Source: Cochleicola gelatinilyticus (GTDB lineage Bacteria > Bacteroidota > Bacteroidia > Flavobacteriales > Flavobacteriaceae). Taken from it: a DNA stretch of 64,000 nt. Numbering within the stretch: position 1 is the first letter of the stretch; every line of letters starts with the position of its first letter. Of this stretch, positions 36,859 through 45,828 are shown one piece after another. Under the pieces are notes generated by a model. That model did not search any database, had not been told where the DNA came from, and worked only from the letters and a program-made list of their open reading frames with translations. The stretch spans positions 620,001-684,000 of the forward strand of contig NZ_LRXL01000026.1 in the NCBI RefSeq assembly GCF_001637325.1, in the 5' to 3' direction. The translations under genes and the position numbers were made by a program.

Positions 36859-39800
36859 TTAATTAAATAAATAACGTAATCCAATCTGCATTTGCCATCT
36901 TGAAGATTGAACTCCACTATCGTCAATTTCTTCAATACCATCAAGGAAAGAAGGATCGAAAGTAAATTCTGGATCTGGTCCTGCACTTTCAGTTGTTAAC
37001 AATCCAACTTGACTTGGCACAAACTTACGTACTCCCCAATCTTTATTTAATAGATTACCAAAATTGAATATATCTAAAGATGCTTGAAATGTGTGTTTGT
37101 TATTTCCTAGATCTAAAGAAAAATCTTGAAGAACTTTCACGTCAAAGATATGGCTCCAAGGGCCTCTATCTCCGTTGTTTTCTGCATACTGTCCTCTTCT
37201 ACCTCTTAAATAATCATTGTTTTCAATAAAAGCATTCAGTGCATTCCATTGTCCTTCAGGTGTTGCAATAATATTTCCATCACCATCTTCCAATGGCACT
37301 AAATTAATTTCCGACTGATTTGCAGGAATGTAAATTAATGCATTATCTCTAGAATCATCGTTTAAAAGATCTGCTCCTTCATTGTATGTAAAGCTATAAG
37401 GTGACCCTTCTTGTCCAGTATAGAATACTCCGAAAGTAGTTTTTACATTTTCACTCCAATCAAGTTCATATAATGCATTTGCTGAAATTCTATGTCCTGT
37501 AGCAAATTGTGAATTTGTTGCACGTGGATTTGCATTTTTACCATTTACGGTAATCAAGTTTCTCCATTGTGAGCTATTCTGAGATGAAGTTCCTTCAAAA
37601 ACATATTGTCCATCACCATACGTATAAGACGCTTGTCCTGAGAACCCATTAGAGAATGGCTTTGTTAATGTAAACGTTGCGTTGTAAGAGTATCCTAAAC
37701 CAGTATTAGACCCTAAGATGATTCGACCATAAGTATTGTCTATTGGGCTACTATCGTTGTAATAAGGTCTATCGTCTGCTCCATTTAATGTTCCTACTGC
37801 TCCTTTAATATTTAAGTTTTCGTAAAAAACATTTGTAATTACATCATTATATAAGAAATCTGCCGAAGCAACTAATCCCCAAATTGGAAGTTTTTGGTCG
37901 ATTGCAATATTATATTTTAATGTTTGTGGTAATTTAAAGTCAGGAGAAAATAAATCCACATTTCCACCTACAGCACCACTTCCTGGCTCAGCAGTTACTG
38001 TTTGCCCTGTTACATCAGGGTTAAACAATTGGTCTTCTGGCAATAAAAAGTTAGCAGAGAATCCTTGAGACACACCATTGTTACTATATGTTCCTCCTGG
38101 CCAAACTAGTGGAATTCTTGAAGTAAAGATTCCTAAACCTCCTCGAATCTGAGTTTTCTTTTCACCTGCTACATCCCAGTTAAAACCGATACGTGGCGAA
38201 ACATGCGCTTGACTTCTAATCTTTTTACCGACCTCAGCATTTTTAAGATCTTTTCCAAAGCTTTCTAGTAATGGAATCGTTCTATTATTAAAATCTTCAT
38301 TTACTGTTCCGTCTTCAAAATAAGGAACTTCAACACGAAGACCTAAAGTAACTTTAACGTCATCTGTTAAATCAACTTCGTCTTGAGCATAAAAACCTAA
38401 TTGTGTATAATTAAATTCTGCTGCACCTTGACTTTCATCTCCGAAACCACCAATTAATGAATAGTTATAAAAGAAATCGTCTGATGCTACTTCATTTCCT
38501 GCAACTCCATCTAAATAAGTGTTGAAATCTCCAAGACTCTGAAATGTATAATCACCAAAATTCTGACCAAAGAAAACGTTTAATACATCGGTCGACTCAA
38601 AGTTTGCCCCTAATGTAATGTTATGAGCTCCTGTAAATATCGAAAAGTTTTCAGAAATAGTAAAAACTTGCTGCTCTAAGAGGTTCGCCGTAGAAAAAGG
38701 CTCAGAACCAAAAACAATGTTTGCACTTCCGTCACGAATTGTTACCGCAGGAAAAGGATTTCCTAGTGGATCTCTATCATCTTCTACAGAAGTATAACCA
38801 ATAATTAAATTGTTTGCAAGATTACTTCCGTTACTGGTATTCCACTCTAAACTTGTAGAGTTTGTAGTAGATGGGAAAAACACACCTCTGTTGAAGAAGT
38901 TAATCGTTCTAGAGTTACTTGAGTTCGGTGATGATTGCTCTGCTTTAACGTAATTATGCTTTGCAGTAATAGAGTTGTTTTGATTGATATTCCAATCTAA
39001 ACGAACCGTAAGTTTATCACTTATTAAAGAACTAGTATTGTCTGCAAAACTTCCTGGATCATAACCATAGGTGTTAATTAATCCTTGACGTAAATCGTTA
39101 ATTTGTTGAATTGAAGAATTTCCATCATATTCACCCACATTAAAAGGCTGTGGCGTCTCTTCATCTTGTCTCTCGTAATTAACAAAATAAAATAATTTAT
39201 CTTGTATTAAAGCTCCTCCAATTCTTGCTCCATACAATTGAGCGGTAAAGTCATCCAACTTCTCTCTAGAATCGGTCTCGATAGCACCAGGAGTCTTTCC
39301 TGCTAAACTTTGATTTCTAAAAAAGAAATATGCAGAACCTTCTGTTTGGTTTGTACCTGATCTTGTAATCGCATTAATTGCTCCACCAGAAAAACCAGAT
39401 TGTCTTACATCAAAAGGAGATAAGTTAATTTGAAAAGATTCGATTGCATCAATAGATAATGGATTAACACCTGTTTGCCCTCCATTAGTTCCAGAACCAG
39501 CTAAACCAAATACGTCGTTATTTACAGTACCATCTAAATAAATAGAATTGTATCGATTGTTTTGTCCAGCAAGAGATATAGATCCTCCTTCAGTAACCAA
39601 TGCTTGAGGAGTTTTACGAACAAAATCTCCAAGACCTCTAGTAACAGATGGTAATGCATTAATTTCACGCGTGGAAACATTTGTTTCAGTACCCGTATTT
39701 CCAGAATCAAAAACACCACCTCGTTGTGCTGTAATCACAATCTCTTCCAACTCGCTAGCAGATCCTGTCATTACAACGTCAATTTCTTCTGAATCTCCTA

Positions 39801-40092
39801 ACTGAAGATAAAGATCTGTTTTTTCAAAATTTTCATATCCTACATAACTAATAGTAATTGTGTAAGGACCTCCAACACGCATGTTTACAATTCTGAAAAA
39901 TCCATCAAAATCGGTAATTGCACCGTATTTCGTACCAGATGGGGTGTGTACGGCAACTACATTGGCACCAGAGAGAAGCTCTCCTGAATCGTCAGTTATT
40001 CGACCATTAATCGAAGAAGTAGTTACCCCTTGAGCGTAAGAAGTAAATATTCCTACTACTAAAAAAGTAACTAAAAGTAATAGTTTTTTCAT
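36859..40092 (-). CDS. Oar-like TonB-dependent receptor
   Basis: 1077 residues. A signal peptide ends near residue 20 (SYAQ), then a carboxypeptidase-regulatory-like domain (about 25-110: INGRITDDSGELLSGANVVA), a plug region (about 120-250, with SVTRGLGDFVRKTPQ) and a large barrel ending LRYLFN. The layout and length fit the Oar/TonB receptor group, which in some bacteria exports or imports peptides or proteins. The ligand is unknown. A TAnnTTTG box lies upstream (complement of 40123-40130), and a strong terminator follows, so it is monocistronic. Confidence 0.9.
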   Translation of the reverse strand: MKKLLLLVTFLVVGIFTSYAQGVTTSSINGRITDDSGELLSGANVVAVHTPSGTKYGAITDFDGFFRIVNMRVGGPYTITISYVGYENFEKTDLYLQLGDSEEIDVVMTGSASELEEIVITAQRGGVFDSGNTGTETNVSTREINALPSVTRGLGDFVRKTPQALVTEGGSISLAGQNNRYNSIYLDGTVNNDVFGLAGSGTNGGQTGVNPLSIDAIESFQINLSPFDVRQSGFSGGAINAITRSGTNQTEGSAYFFFRNQSLAGKTPGAIETDSREKLDDFTAQLYGARIGGALIQDKLFYFVNYERQDEETPQPFNVGEYDGNSSIQQINDLRQGLINTYGYDPGSFADNTSSLISDKLTVRLDWNINQNNSITAKHNYVKAEQSSPNSSNSRTINFFNRGVFFPSTTNSTSLEWNTSNGSNLANNLIIGYTSVEDDRDPLGNPFPAVTIRDGSANIVFGSEPFSTANLLEQQVFTISENFSIFTGAHNITLGANFESTDVLNVFFGQNFGDYTFQSLGDFNTYLDGVAGNEVASDDFFYNYSLIGGFGDESQGAAEFNYTQLGFYAQDEVDLTDDVKVTLGLRVEVPYFEDGTVNEDFNNRTIPLLESFGKDLKNAEVGKKIRSQAHVSPRIGFNWDVAGEKKTQIRGGLGIFTSRIPLVWPGGTYSNNGVSQGFSANFLLPEDQLFNPDVTGQTVTAEPGSGAVGGNVDLFSPDFKLPQTLKYNIAIDQKLPIWGLVASADFLYNDVITNVFYENLNIKGAVGTLNGADDRPYYNDSSPIDNTYGRIILGSNTGLGYSYNATFTLTKPFSNGFSGQASYTYGDGQYVFEGTSSQNSSQWRNLITVNGKNANPRATNSQFATGHRISANALYELDWSENVKTTFGVFYTGQEGSPYSFTYNEGADLLNDDSRDNALIYIPANQSEINLVPLEDGDGNIIATPEGQWNALNAFIENNDYLRGRRGQYAENNGDRGPWSHIFDVKVLQDFSLDLGNNKHTFQASLDIFNFGNLLNKDWGVRKFVPSQVGLLTTESAGPDPEFTFDPSFLDGIEEIDDSGVQSSRWQMQIGLRYLFN

Positions 40093-40122
40093 AGTTTAAA
40101 ATTTAGTTATTAAAATTTGCAG

Positions 40123-40130
40123 CAAAAATA
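40123..40130 (-). promoter_or_regulatory. Putative -7 box of the Oar-like TonB receptor gene
   Basis: On the minus strand this reads TATTTTTG, fitting TAnnTTTG, 30 bases before the start codon. The remainder of the 185-base gap to 40278 is AT-rich with no other feature seen. Confidence 0.45.
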
Positions 40131-40277
40131 CTCCTAATTATTCCAATTATTTTAGTGAAAGGTTAAGAAATTATTAAGAAAATTTTTGACAACTAAATGT
40201 AATAGGAATTCGCTAAATTTTTGGATTTCAGCGCCTTAGTTTATAACAGGGTTATTAACAATATAAAAAAGAAGAAA

Positions 40278-41492
40278 TTAATATGTTAAACAGTCTAACT
40301 GTTCCTTTAAAGGAAGTACGAAAGTGTCAAATTCTGTACGATATTCTTTCGGAAGTGGCTTCGATAAGGGCAAATCTTGTTGAAATGGATCCACTTGTTT
40401 TCCATTCTTCCAAAAGCGATAACAAACATGGGGTCCGCCCGAGTTTCCCGTCATTCCAATCCAGCCTATAACATCTCCTTGGCGAACAAACTCTCCTACA
40501 CGAACGTTCCTTTTTTTCATATGAAGGTATTGCGTTTCATAAGTTCCATTGTGACGAATCTTCACATAGTTACCATTTCCACCCCGGTATTCAGATTTAG
40601 AGACAGTTCCATCGGCTGTTGCGAGAATTGGTGTACCTAAAGGAGCGGCAAAATCGGTTCCTTTATGGGGTCGTAATTTATACCCATAATATTTTATACG
40701 TCTTGTTAAGTTATACCGTGAAGAGATACGGCTAAATTTAACGGGTGCTTTTAGAAATGCACGCCGTAAATTGTCTGCATTTTGATCGTAATAATCTCGA
40801 ATACTATCGGTTTCGAAATTAAAAGCATATAAGGGTTTTCCCCGATGTTCAAAATAAGCAGCTTTAATCTCTTGTAATCCTGCCGAAATAGTGTCGTTAA
40901 TAAATTTTTCTGAATACACTACTTTAAACCTATCGCCTTTCTGAAGATGAAAAAAGTTCACCGTCCAAGCATAAATATTCGCAAGCTTGTCGGTCATGTT
41001 CGGACTTAAATTTTGAGCTTCCATCGTTTCAGACAAGGAGCTAGTAATTACTCCCGAAGCAACTCGTTCCACATACGAAACCGGTTTACGGTCGTTATAA
41101 ACGTTCATCTCATTCCGAAGGTCAACTACAGCATAATCAACTTTGTTCGTTTCGTAAATAAAGACTTGTGTGTGATTGGTTGAATCTTTTGCGTTTAGCA
41201 AAACGTAAGGCTTTCCAACCACTATTTTTCGAACATTAAAACTGTCTCTAAACTTATTGGCTACCTCGAAGATTTTGTCCTGTGTAACTCCGTTGGCATC
41301 TAGAATTGCACCAAACGTATCTCCTGGGCGAATGGTATCGCGCATCACCAGAAATTCTTTTAAATTGTAACCATATTCCTCAATAACTTCGGGAACTTCT
41401 TCTATTGTTGCCTCTTCTACTACATCGTCTTTCTGAGTATCGCAACCTATAAGTAGGAGTAGGATCGCGATCGCGAGGGGAATTCTTTTCAA
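40278..41492 (-). CDS. M23 (LytM/NlpD-type) peptidase lipoprotein with variant zinc site
   Basis: 404 residues with a lipobox LLIGC (Cys17). A LysM/OapA-like N-terminal part (about 40-110) precedes the M23 domain at about 270-375. Zinc and catalytic residues: His276 and Asp280 in HKGTD, His324 in YLHM, His355 in GPHVC. The second His of the usual H-x-H pair is Cys357. M23 peptidases cut peptidoglycan cross-links or act as activators. Cys can bind zinc, so activity may remain. It is the last gene of the DUF3108, TDO, M23 operon, 4 bases after the TDO gene. Confidence 0.88.
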   Translation of the reverse strand: MKRIPLAIAILLLLIGCDTQKDDVVEEATIEEVPEVIEEYGYNLKEFLVMRDTIRPGDTFGAILDANGVTQDKIFEVANKFRDSFNVRKIVVGKPYVLLNAKDSTNHTQVFIYETNKVDYAVVDLRNEMNVYNDRKPVSYVERVASGVITSSLSETMEAQNLSPNMTDKLANIYAWTVNFFHLQKGDRFKVVYSEKFINDTISAGLQEIKAAYFEHRGKPLYAFNFETDSIRDYYDQNADNLRRAFLKAPVKFSRISSRYNLTRRIKYYGYKLRPHKGTDFAAPLGTPILATADGTVSKSEYRGGNGNYVKIRHNGTYETQYLHMKKRNVRVGEFVRQGDVIGWIGMTGNSGGPHVCYRFWKNGKQVDPFQQDLPLSKPLPKEYRTEFDTFVLPLKEQLDCLTY

Positions 41493-41496
41493 AATA

Positions 41497-42459
41497 TTAC
41501 TGCTTTTTTTCGGGGTTAAATGTATGAGTCACCCATTCGTGACCCCAGTTATCAAGTTCTTCCTGGCTCCAAAGGTTGGGAAAAAATTGGATATTCTGAA
41601 ACGTTGGCGGTAAAAATTGCTTCCAATTCGTCCCTCCAGTCGCTGAAATCTCTTTTCCTTTGTCATTGTTTAAATAACGGTATGCAGCACCAATGTGCAT
41701 AAGAAGCCAATCTACATTAATAGTAACGTCCATTCTTCGCAATTCTTTTATCAGCAATTCATTTTCCCTTTCTTTCTTGGGCAACTGCATGTATTTATGA
41801 TAAATAGTCTGATTAAGCACCTCATTTGCAGTACGGATAAAACGAGGTGTATAGCGATATTCAAACTGCTTTAACGTTAAAGTCTTTTCTCCAGTCTCGA
41901 GATCGGTTGCGCCTCGTTTCCAATATAAATTTTCATAAACTTCTTCTAAATTACTTTTTTCTGAAAATTGATCCCTTACATCTTTGTGCGTTAAGTGATG
42001 AAGTGGGGTGCAATAAATCTCAATCATTCGAAATTGTGCCGATTGAAATCCACTTGCGGGCAATAAAGACATTCTAAATTTTAAGAATTGGTCGCGTTCC
42101 ATACCAAGAATCATCACATCGAACGATTCGATAAGAATTCTATAATACCTATTAATACGTTTTACTTTTTTTCTGAAAAAATCTGCTTGTTGTACTTTGT
42201 CGTCTATGATCTGTTTTAGTTCATGAATAATCAACTTTAAATACAACTCGGTAATCTGATGGTAGGCAATAAAAATTTCTTCGTCAGGAAAATGAGTCCT
42301 CGGGATCTGAAGGCTTAGTAAGGTGTCTAAATGAATGTAATCCCAATAGGTAAGGTACCGATCGTATAATAATCCATCAAGATAAGAACTTAGATCTTGT
42401 CCTGAATTTTTAAATTTTTCTTCGAGTTGTTTTACTTGCTGGGTTGTTTTTGAATCCAT
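41497..42459 (-). CDS. Tryptophan 2,3-dioxygenase family protein
   Basis: 320 residues. TDO opens the indole ring of L-tryptophan with haem and O2, giving N-formylkynurenine. The family signatures are LTYWDYIHLDTLL, FIAYHQITELYLKLIIHEL (with the active-site His) and FRMSLLPASGFQSAQFR (with the substrate-binding Arg). WLLMHIGAAYRYL near residue 255 supplies the haem-ligand His. The usual GTGGSSG loop is changed to ATGGTNW, so this is a divergent Bacteroidota branch. The neighbours DUF3108 and M23 are unrelated to tryptophan; HGD and HPPD lie just upstream in a separate unit. Confidence 0.82.
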   Translation of the reverse strand: MDSKTTQQVKQLEEKFKNSGQDLSSYLDGLLYDRYLTYWDYIHLDTLLSLQIPRTHFPDEEIFIAYHQITELYLKLIIHELKQIIDDKVQQADFFRKKVKRINRYYRILIESFDVMILGMERDQFLKFRMSLLPASGFQSAQFRMIEIYCTPLHHLTHKDVRDQFSEKSNLEEVYENLYWKRGATDLETGEKTLTLKQFEYRYTPRFIRTANEVLNQTIYHKYMQLPKKERENELLIKELRRMDVTINVDWLLMHIGAAYRYLNNDKGKEISATGGTNWKQFLPPTFQNIQFFPNLWSQEELDNWGHEWVTHTFNPEKKQ

Positions 42460-42470
42460 AAAGAGGGTGG

Positions 42471-43241
42471 TTAGTCCGGTATTATTCTAAACTGATGCTT
42501 CAATCCTTTATATTCTGTTAATGATGCTTTTAACGACCCTACTGCGAGTTCTGCCTTAATGAGTACCGGCATTTTATTTTCATCATCGGTTACCCAAACA
42601 GTAAGACTTTCTTCTTCTTTAAACACTCGACCCGCTTCTACATATGGCCGAAATTTTAAACAAGGAACTTTTCCAAAGTTAGTTTTTAAGGTCTCTCTAC
42701 CCAAGAATTTAAGTCTGAATTTATGATTTCCTCTATCGAAAAACATATTCATATCAACTACATCACCTTCCTTTACCGTCGCAATATCAACATGATTTCT
42801 TAAATAATAAAACGCTGAAACCATATCTTGTGGACTTGGAGGCAGCGGAACCTCTTCAATCTTATTGTGTTTTTTATCATTCACGCGCGCCATTCCGCTA
42901 GCGTGATTAAAATCGATCTGGATATCTTTAGTATATCCTCCTTCGTCTATTTTTCGAATAAATCGATATGGAATGTCTTTTTCTTTATCGACATAGGATT
43001 GATATTTGTCTTCTACTTTAAAAAAAAATTTAGAAAGACCTGTGGTCGCTCCAAAACCCTGTATATGGAATACTTCTTTTCCATTTAAACGAACCTCATC
43101 TACTTCTAATGTGGCATAACCCGCAGTTACAAGCCCATAATGTACTCTAAATTTTAAATATTCGCCATCTCCAAAAGCTCGGTCTTGTGCCATCACTAGG
43201 GTGATGTTGAAAATTAATAATAAGGTAAGTACTTTTTTCAT
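42471..43241 (-). CDS. DUF3108 family exported protein
   Basis: 256 residues with a signal peptide ending LVMAQ (about residue 19). The FGDGEYLKFRVHYGLVTAGYATLEV opening and YKSYVDKEKDIPYRFIRKI-like middle match DUF3108, a periplasmic beta-rich family of unknown role. First gene of a three-gene operon with TDO (11 bases away) and M23 peptidase; a hairpin terminator separates it from the upstream HPPD gene. Confidence 0.85.
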   Translation of the reverse strand: MKKVLTLLLIFNITLVMAQDRAFGDGEYLKFRVHYGLVTAGYATLEVDEVRLNGKEVFHIQGFGATTGLSKFFFKVEDKYQSYVDKEKDIPYRFIRKIDEGGYTKDIQIDFNHASGMARVNDKKHNKIEEVPLPPSPQDMVSAFYYLRNHVDIATVKEGDVVDMNMFFDRGNHKFRLKFLGRETLKTNFGKVPCLKFRPYVEAGRVFKEEESLTVWVTDDENKMPVLIKAELAVGSLKASLTEYKGLKHQFRIIPD

Positions 43242-43294
43242 AGCTTGGGGTTTTCCAATTCGGTATTGGAATTACAAGTTTTGTTCCAAAAATG

Positions 43295-43330
43295 AAACTC
43301 CATCATAATAACGATGGAGTTTTATTTTTG
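43295..43330. terminator. Terminator between hppD and the DUF3108 operon
   Basis: AAACTCCATC (43295-43304) pairs with GATGGAGTTT (43313-43322) around an 8-base loop. T-rich sequence follows on both strands. It lies 13 bases past the minus-strand stop of hppD. Confidence 0.75.
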
Positions 43331-43343
43331 TTACACTATTTTG

Positions 43344-44507
43344 TTACAAGGTACCACGTCTTTCCTGTTGTCTTTCGATGGCTTCAAATAGAGCCTTGAA
43401 ATTACCAACCCCAAAAGATTGCGCTCCCTTTCTTTGAATAATTTCAATAAACATCGTAGGTCTGTCTAATACATTATTTGTAAATAACTGAAGTAAATAA
43501 CCCTCTTCGTCACGATCGATTAAAATTCCATGCTTTTTTAAGACCTCGACATCCTCATCGATTTCTCCCACTCGATCTAATATATCATCATAATAAGTAT
43601 CGGGAACATATAAAAATTCTACGCCGCGATCTCGCATTGCTGAAACCGTCGCTACAATATCATCTGTAGCTAATGCCAAATGTTGCACTCCGGGACCATT
43701 ATAAAAATCTAAATATTCCTCAATCTGTGACTTCTTTTCTGCTTTTGCAGGCTCATTAATCGGAAACTTAATTCGCCCATTACCATTACTCATCACCTTA
43801 CTCATTAATGCTGTGTACTCGGTAGCAATGTCATCGTCGGCAAACGATATAATTTGTGCAAAACCCATAACTTCTGCGTAGAATTTACACCATTTGTTCA
43901 TTTCGTCCCAACCTACATTTCCAACAATATGATCAATAAATTTTAATCCTACTGGCTCTGGATTATAATGTGATTCCCATTTTTCGAATCCAGGAAGAAA
44001 TACTCCGTTGTAGTTTTTGCGTTCAATAAATAAATGCACTGTTTCTCCGTAGGTATAAATTCCCGATTTAATAATGTGACCATGTTCATCTTCTTCTTTG
44101 GTAGGCTCCAAATAAGGTTTTGCTCCTCGCTTGGTGGTTTCTTCAAAGGCTTTTGCGGCATCGCCCACCCAAAGGGCAATTACTTTTGCTGCATCTCCAT
44201 GTTCATTAATATGCCTATTAAGTTCCCCATCTTTTTTTAATGGAGTGGTTAACACTAACCTAATCTTGTCTTGTTTTAATACGTACGACACACGGTCTTT
44301 AAGTCCTGTTTCTAAACCGGCATATGCCATCGACTGAAATCCAAAGGCACTTTTGTAATAATGAGCTGCCTGTTTTGCATTTCCAACGTATAGTTCTACG
44401 TAATCTGTTCCTAATAATGGAAGAAAATCTTCAGCATCACTGAATAATTTTTTCAGTCCGTACTCTGTATTTTGTAAGTCTTTAAGATTCTTTATTTCTC
44501 TTGCCAT
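43344..44507 (-). CDS. hppD: 4-hydroxyphenylpyruvate dioxygenase
   Basis: 387 residues. HPPD turns 4-hydroxyphenylpyruvate into homogentisate with Fe(II) and O2. Two vicinal-oxygen-chelate halves are visible. Iron ligands fall in FIDHIVGNV (His), VQHLALATDDI (His) and the C-terminal FIEIIQRKG (Glu), with the GVGNFKALFEAIERQQ tail that closes the active site. It is 94 bases downstream of the homogentisate dioxygenase gene on the same strand; together they form the core of tyrosine catabolism. Confidence 0.96.
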   Translation of the reverse strand: MAREIKNLKDLQNTEYGLKKLFSDAEDFLPLLGTDYVELYVGNAKQAAHYYKSAFGFQSMAYAGLETGLKDRVSYVLKQDKIRLVLTTPLKKDGELNRHINEHGDAAKVIALWVGDAAKAFEETTKRGAKPYLEPTKEEDEHGHIIKSGIYTYGETVHLFIERKNYNGVFLPGFEKWESHYNPEPVGLKFIDHIVGNVGWDEMNKWCKFYAEVMGFAQIISFADDDIATEYTALMSKVMSNGNGRIKFPINEPAKAEKKSQIEEYLDFYNGPGVQHLALATDDIVATVSAMRDRGVEFLYVPDTYYDDILDRVGEIDEDVEVLKKHGILIDRDEEGYLLQLFTNNVLDRPTMFIEIIQRKGAQSFGVGNFKALFEAIERQQERRGTL

Positions 44508-44601
44508 GCTGTGATATTTATATGCTTCAGTAGAAGCGAATTTTTTGTTTTTTTTCAGTAGAAAGTTTATTCATTAATAAAGCTATGTGAAATACATATT
44601 T

Positions 44602-45768
44602 CTAATGATTGTCTTCCAACCATGATTGAAAATATTTCTCATCGGCTATTTTCATAGCTTCTTCAGTTACCATTAAGGGCTTAAAGGTATCTACCATAAC
44701 CGCTAATTCGTCGGTTCGGGTTTTACCAATACTTCTTTCTGTAGAACCTGGGTGCGGACCATGGGGAATTCCCGCTGGGTGTAGTGAAATATGTCCAGCA
44801 TCCACATCGTTTCTGCTCATAAAATCGCCATCTACATAGTACAATACCTCATCGCTATCGATATTACTATGGTTGTAAGGCGCTGGAATACTTAGTGGGT
44901 GGTAGTCGTACAAACGAGGCACAAAACTACACACTACAAATGCATCTGTTTCGAATGTTTGATGTACAGGAGGCGGTTGATGAATGCGTCCAGTAATGGG
45001 TTCGAAATCGTGAATTGAAAAAGCATATGGATAGTTATATCCGTCATAACCAACTACATCGAAAGGATGTGTGGCGTAGATCATTTCAAAAATTTCGTCT
45101 TTCTTTTTTATTTTAATGAGAAAATCACCCTTTTCATCATGTGTCTCTAAATCGGTTGGCTTTCGAAGATCCCGCTCACAAAAAGGGGAATGTTCTAAAA
45201 GTTGTCCAAACCAGTTACGATAGCGTTTTGGCGTATAAATAGGACGTCTCGATTCTACAATAAAAAGCCTGTTGTCTTCGGTATCGAAATCTATTTTATA
45301 AATAATTCCGCGCGGCACTAAAAGATAGTCTCCATATTCGAATTTTAGGTTTCCTAAGTGTGTACGAAGCGTCCCCGTACCTTTATGAATAAATATTAAT
45401 TCATCGGCATCGGTATTTTTATAAAAATAATCGGTTTGTAATTCTTTAGGCGCAGCTAAAATAATAGTGCAATCACTATTTGTAAGGACTGCTTTTCTAC
45501 TTTCTAGGTAATCTTTTTCGGGTTTAACTTGAAAGCCTCGAAAACGATACGACTGCATATTGTTCTCTTTTGCGATCTTCGGCGCAACGCTGTATTGTCG
45601 TTTAATCTCTTTTACCTGTGTAGGACGATGCTCATGATAGGAGTTCGAATACATCCCGTCGAAACCAATGGTTCCAAAAAGCTGTTCGGAATAGAGAGAT
45701 CCATCAGGTTTTCTAAATTGTGTATGTCGTTTGGGAGGTATCTTCCCGAGTTTGTGATAGAATGGCAT
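44602..45768 (-). CDS. hmgA: Homogentisate 1,2-dioxygenase
   Basis: 388 residues, shorter than the 430-450 of many proteobacterial or human enzymes but usual for Bacteroidota. It cleaves the homogentisate ring to maleylacetoacetate. Recognisable blocks: TDADELIFIHKGTGTLRTHLGN, YGDYLLVPRGIIYKI, FVPRLYDYHP and the iron site near HPAGIPHGPHPG. The cupin fold is intact. Pairs with hppD downstream; maleylacetoacetate isomerase and fumarylacetoacetase are not in this window. Confidence 0.94.
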   Translation of the reverse strand: MPFYHKLGKIPPKRHTQFRKPDGSLYSEQLFGTIGFDGMYSNSYHEHRPTQVKEIKRQYSVAPKIAKENNMQSYRFRGFQVKPEKDYLESRKAVLTNSDCTIILAAPKELQTDYFYKNTDADELIFIHKGTGTLRTHLGNLKFEYGDYLLVPRGIIYKIDFDTEDNRLFIVESRRPIYTPKRYRNWFGQLLEHSPFCERDLRKPTDLETHDEKGDFLIKIKKKDEIFEMIYATHPFDVVGYDGYNYPYAFSIHDFEPITGRIHQPPPVHQTFETDAFVVCSFVPRLYDYHPLSIPAPYNHSNIDSDEVLYYVDGDFMSRNDVDAGHISLHPAGIPHGPHPGSTERSIGKTRTDELAVMVDTFKPLMVTEEAMKIADEKYFQSWLEDNH

Positions 45769-45828
45769 AAGGTGCTATTTACTACACAAATATCGGAAAA
45801 ATTTTATGGCTTTTATCGTAAGACTTTA

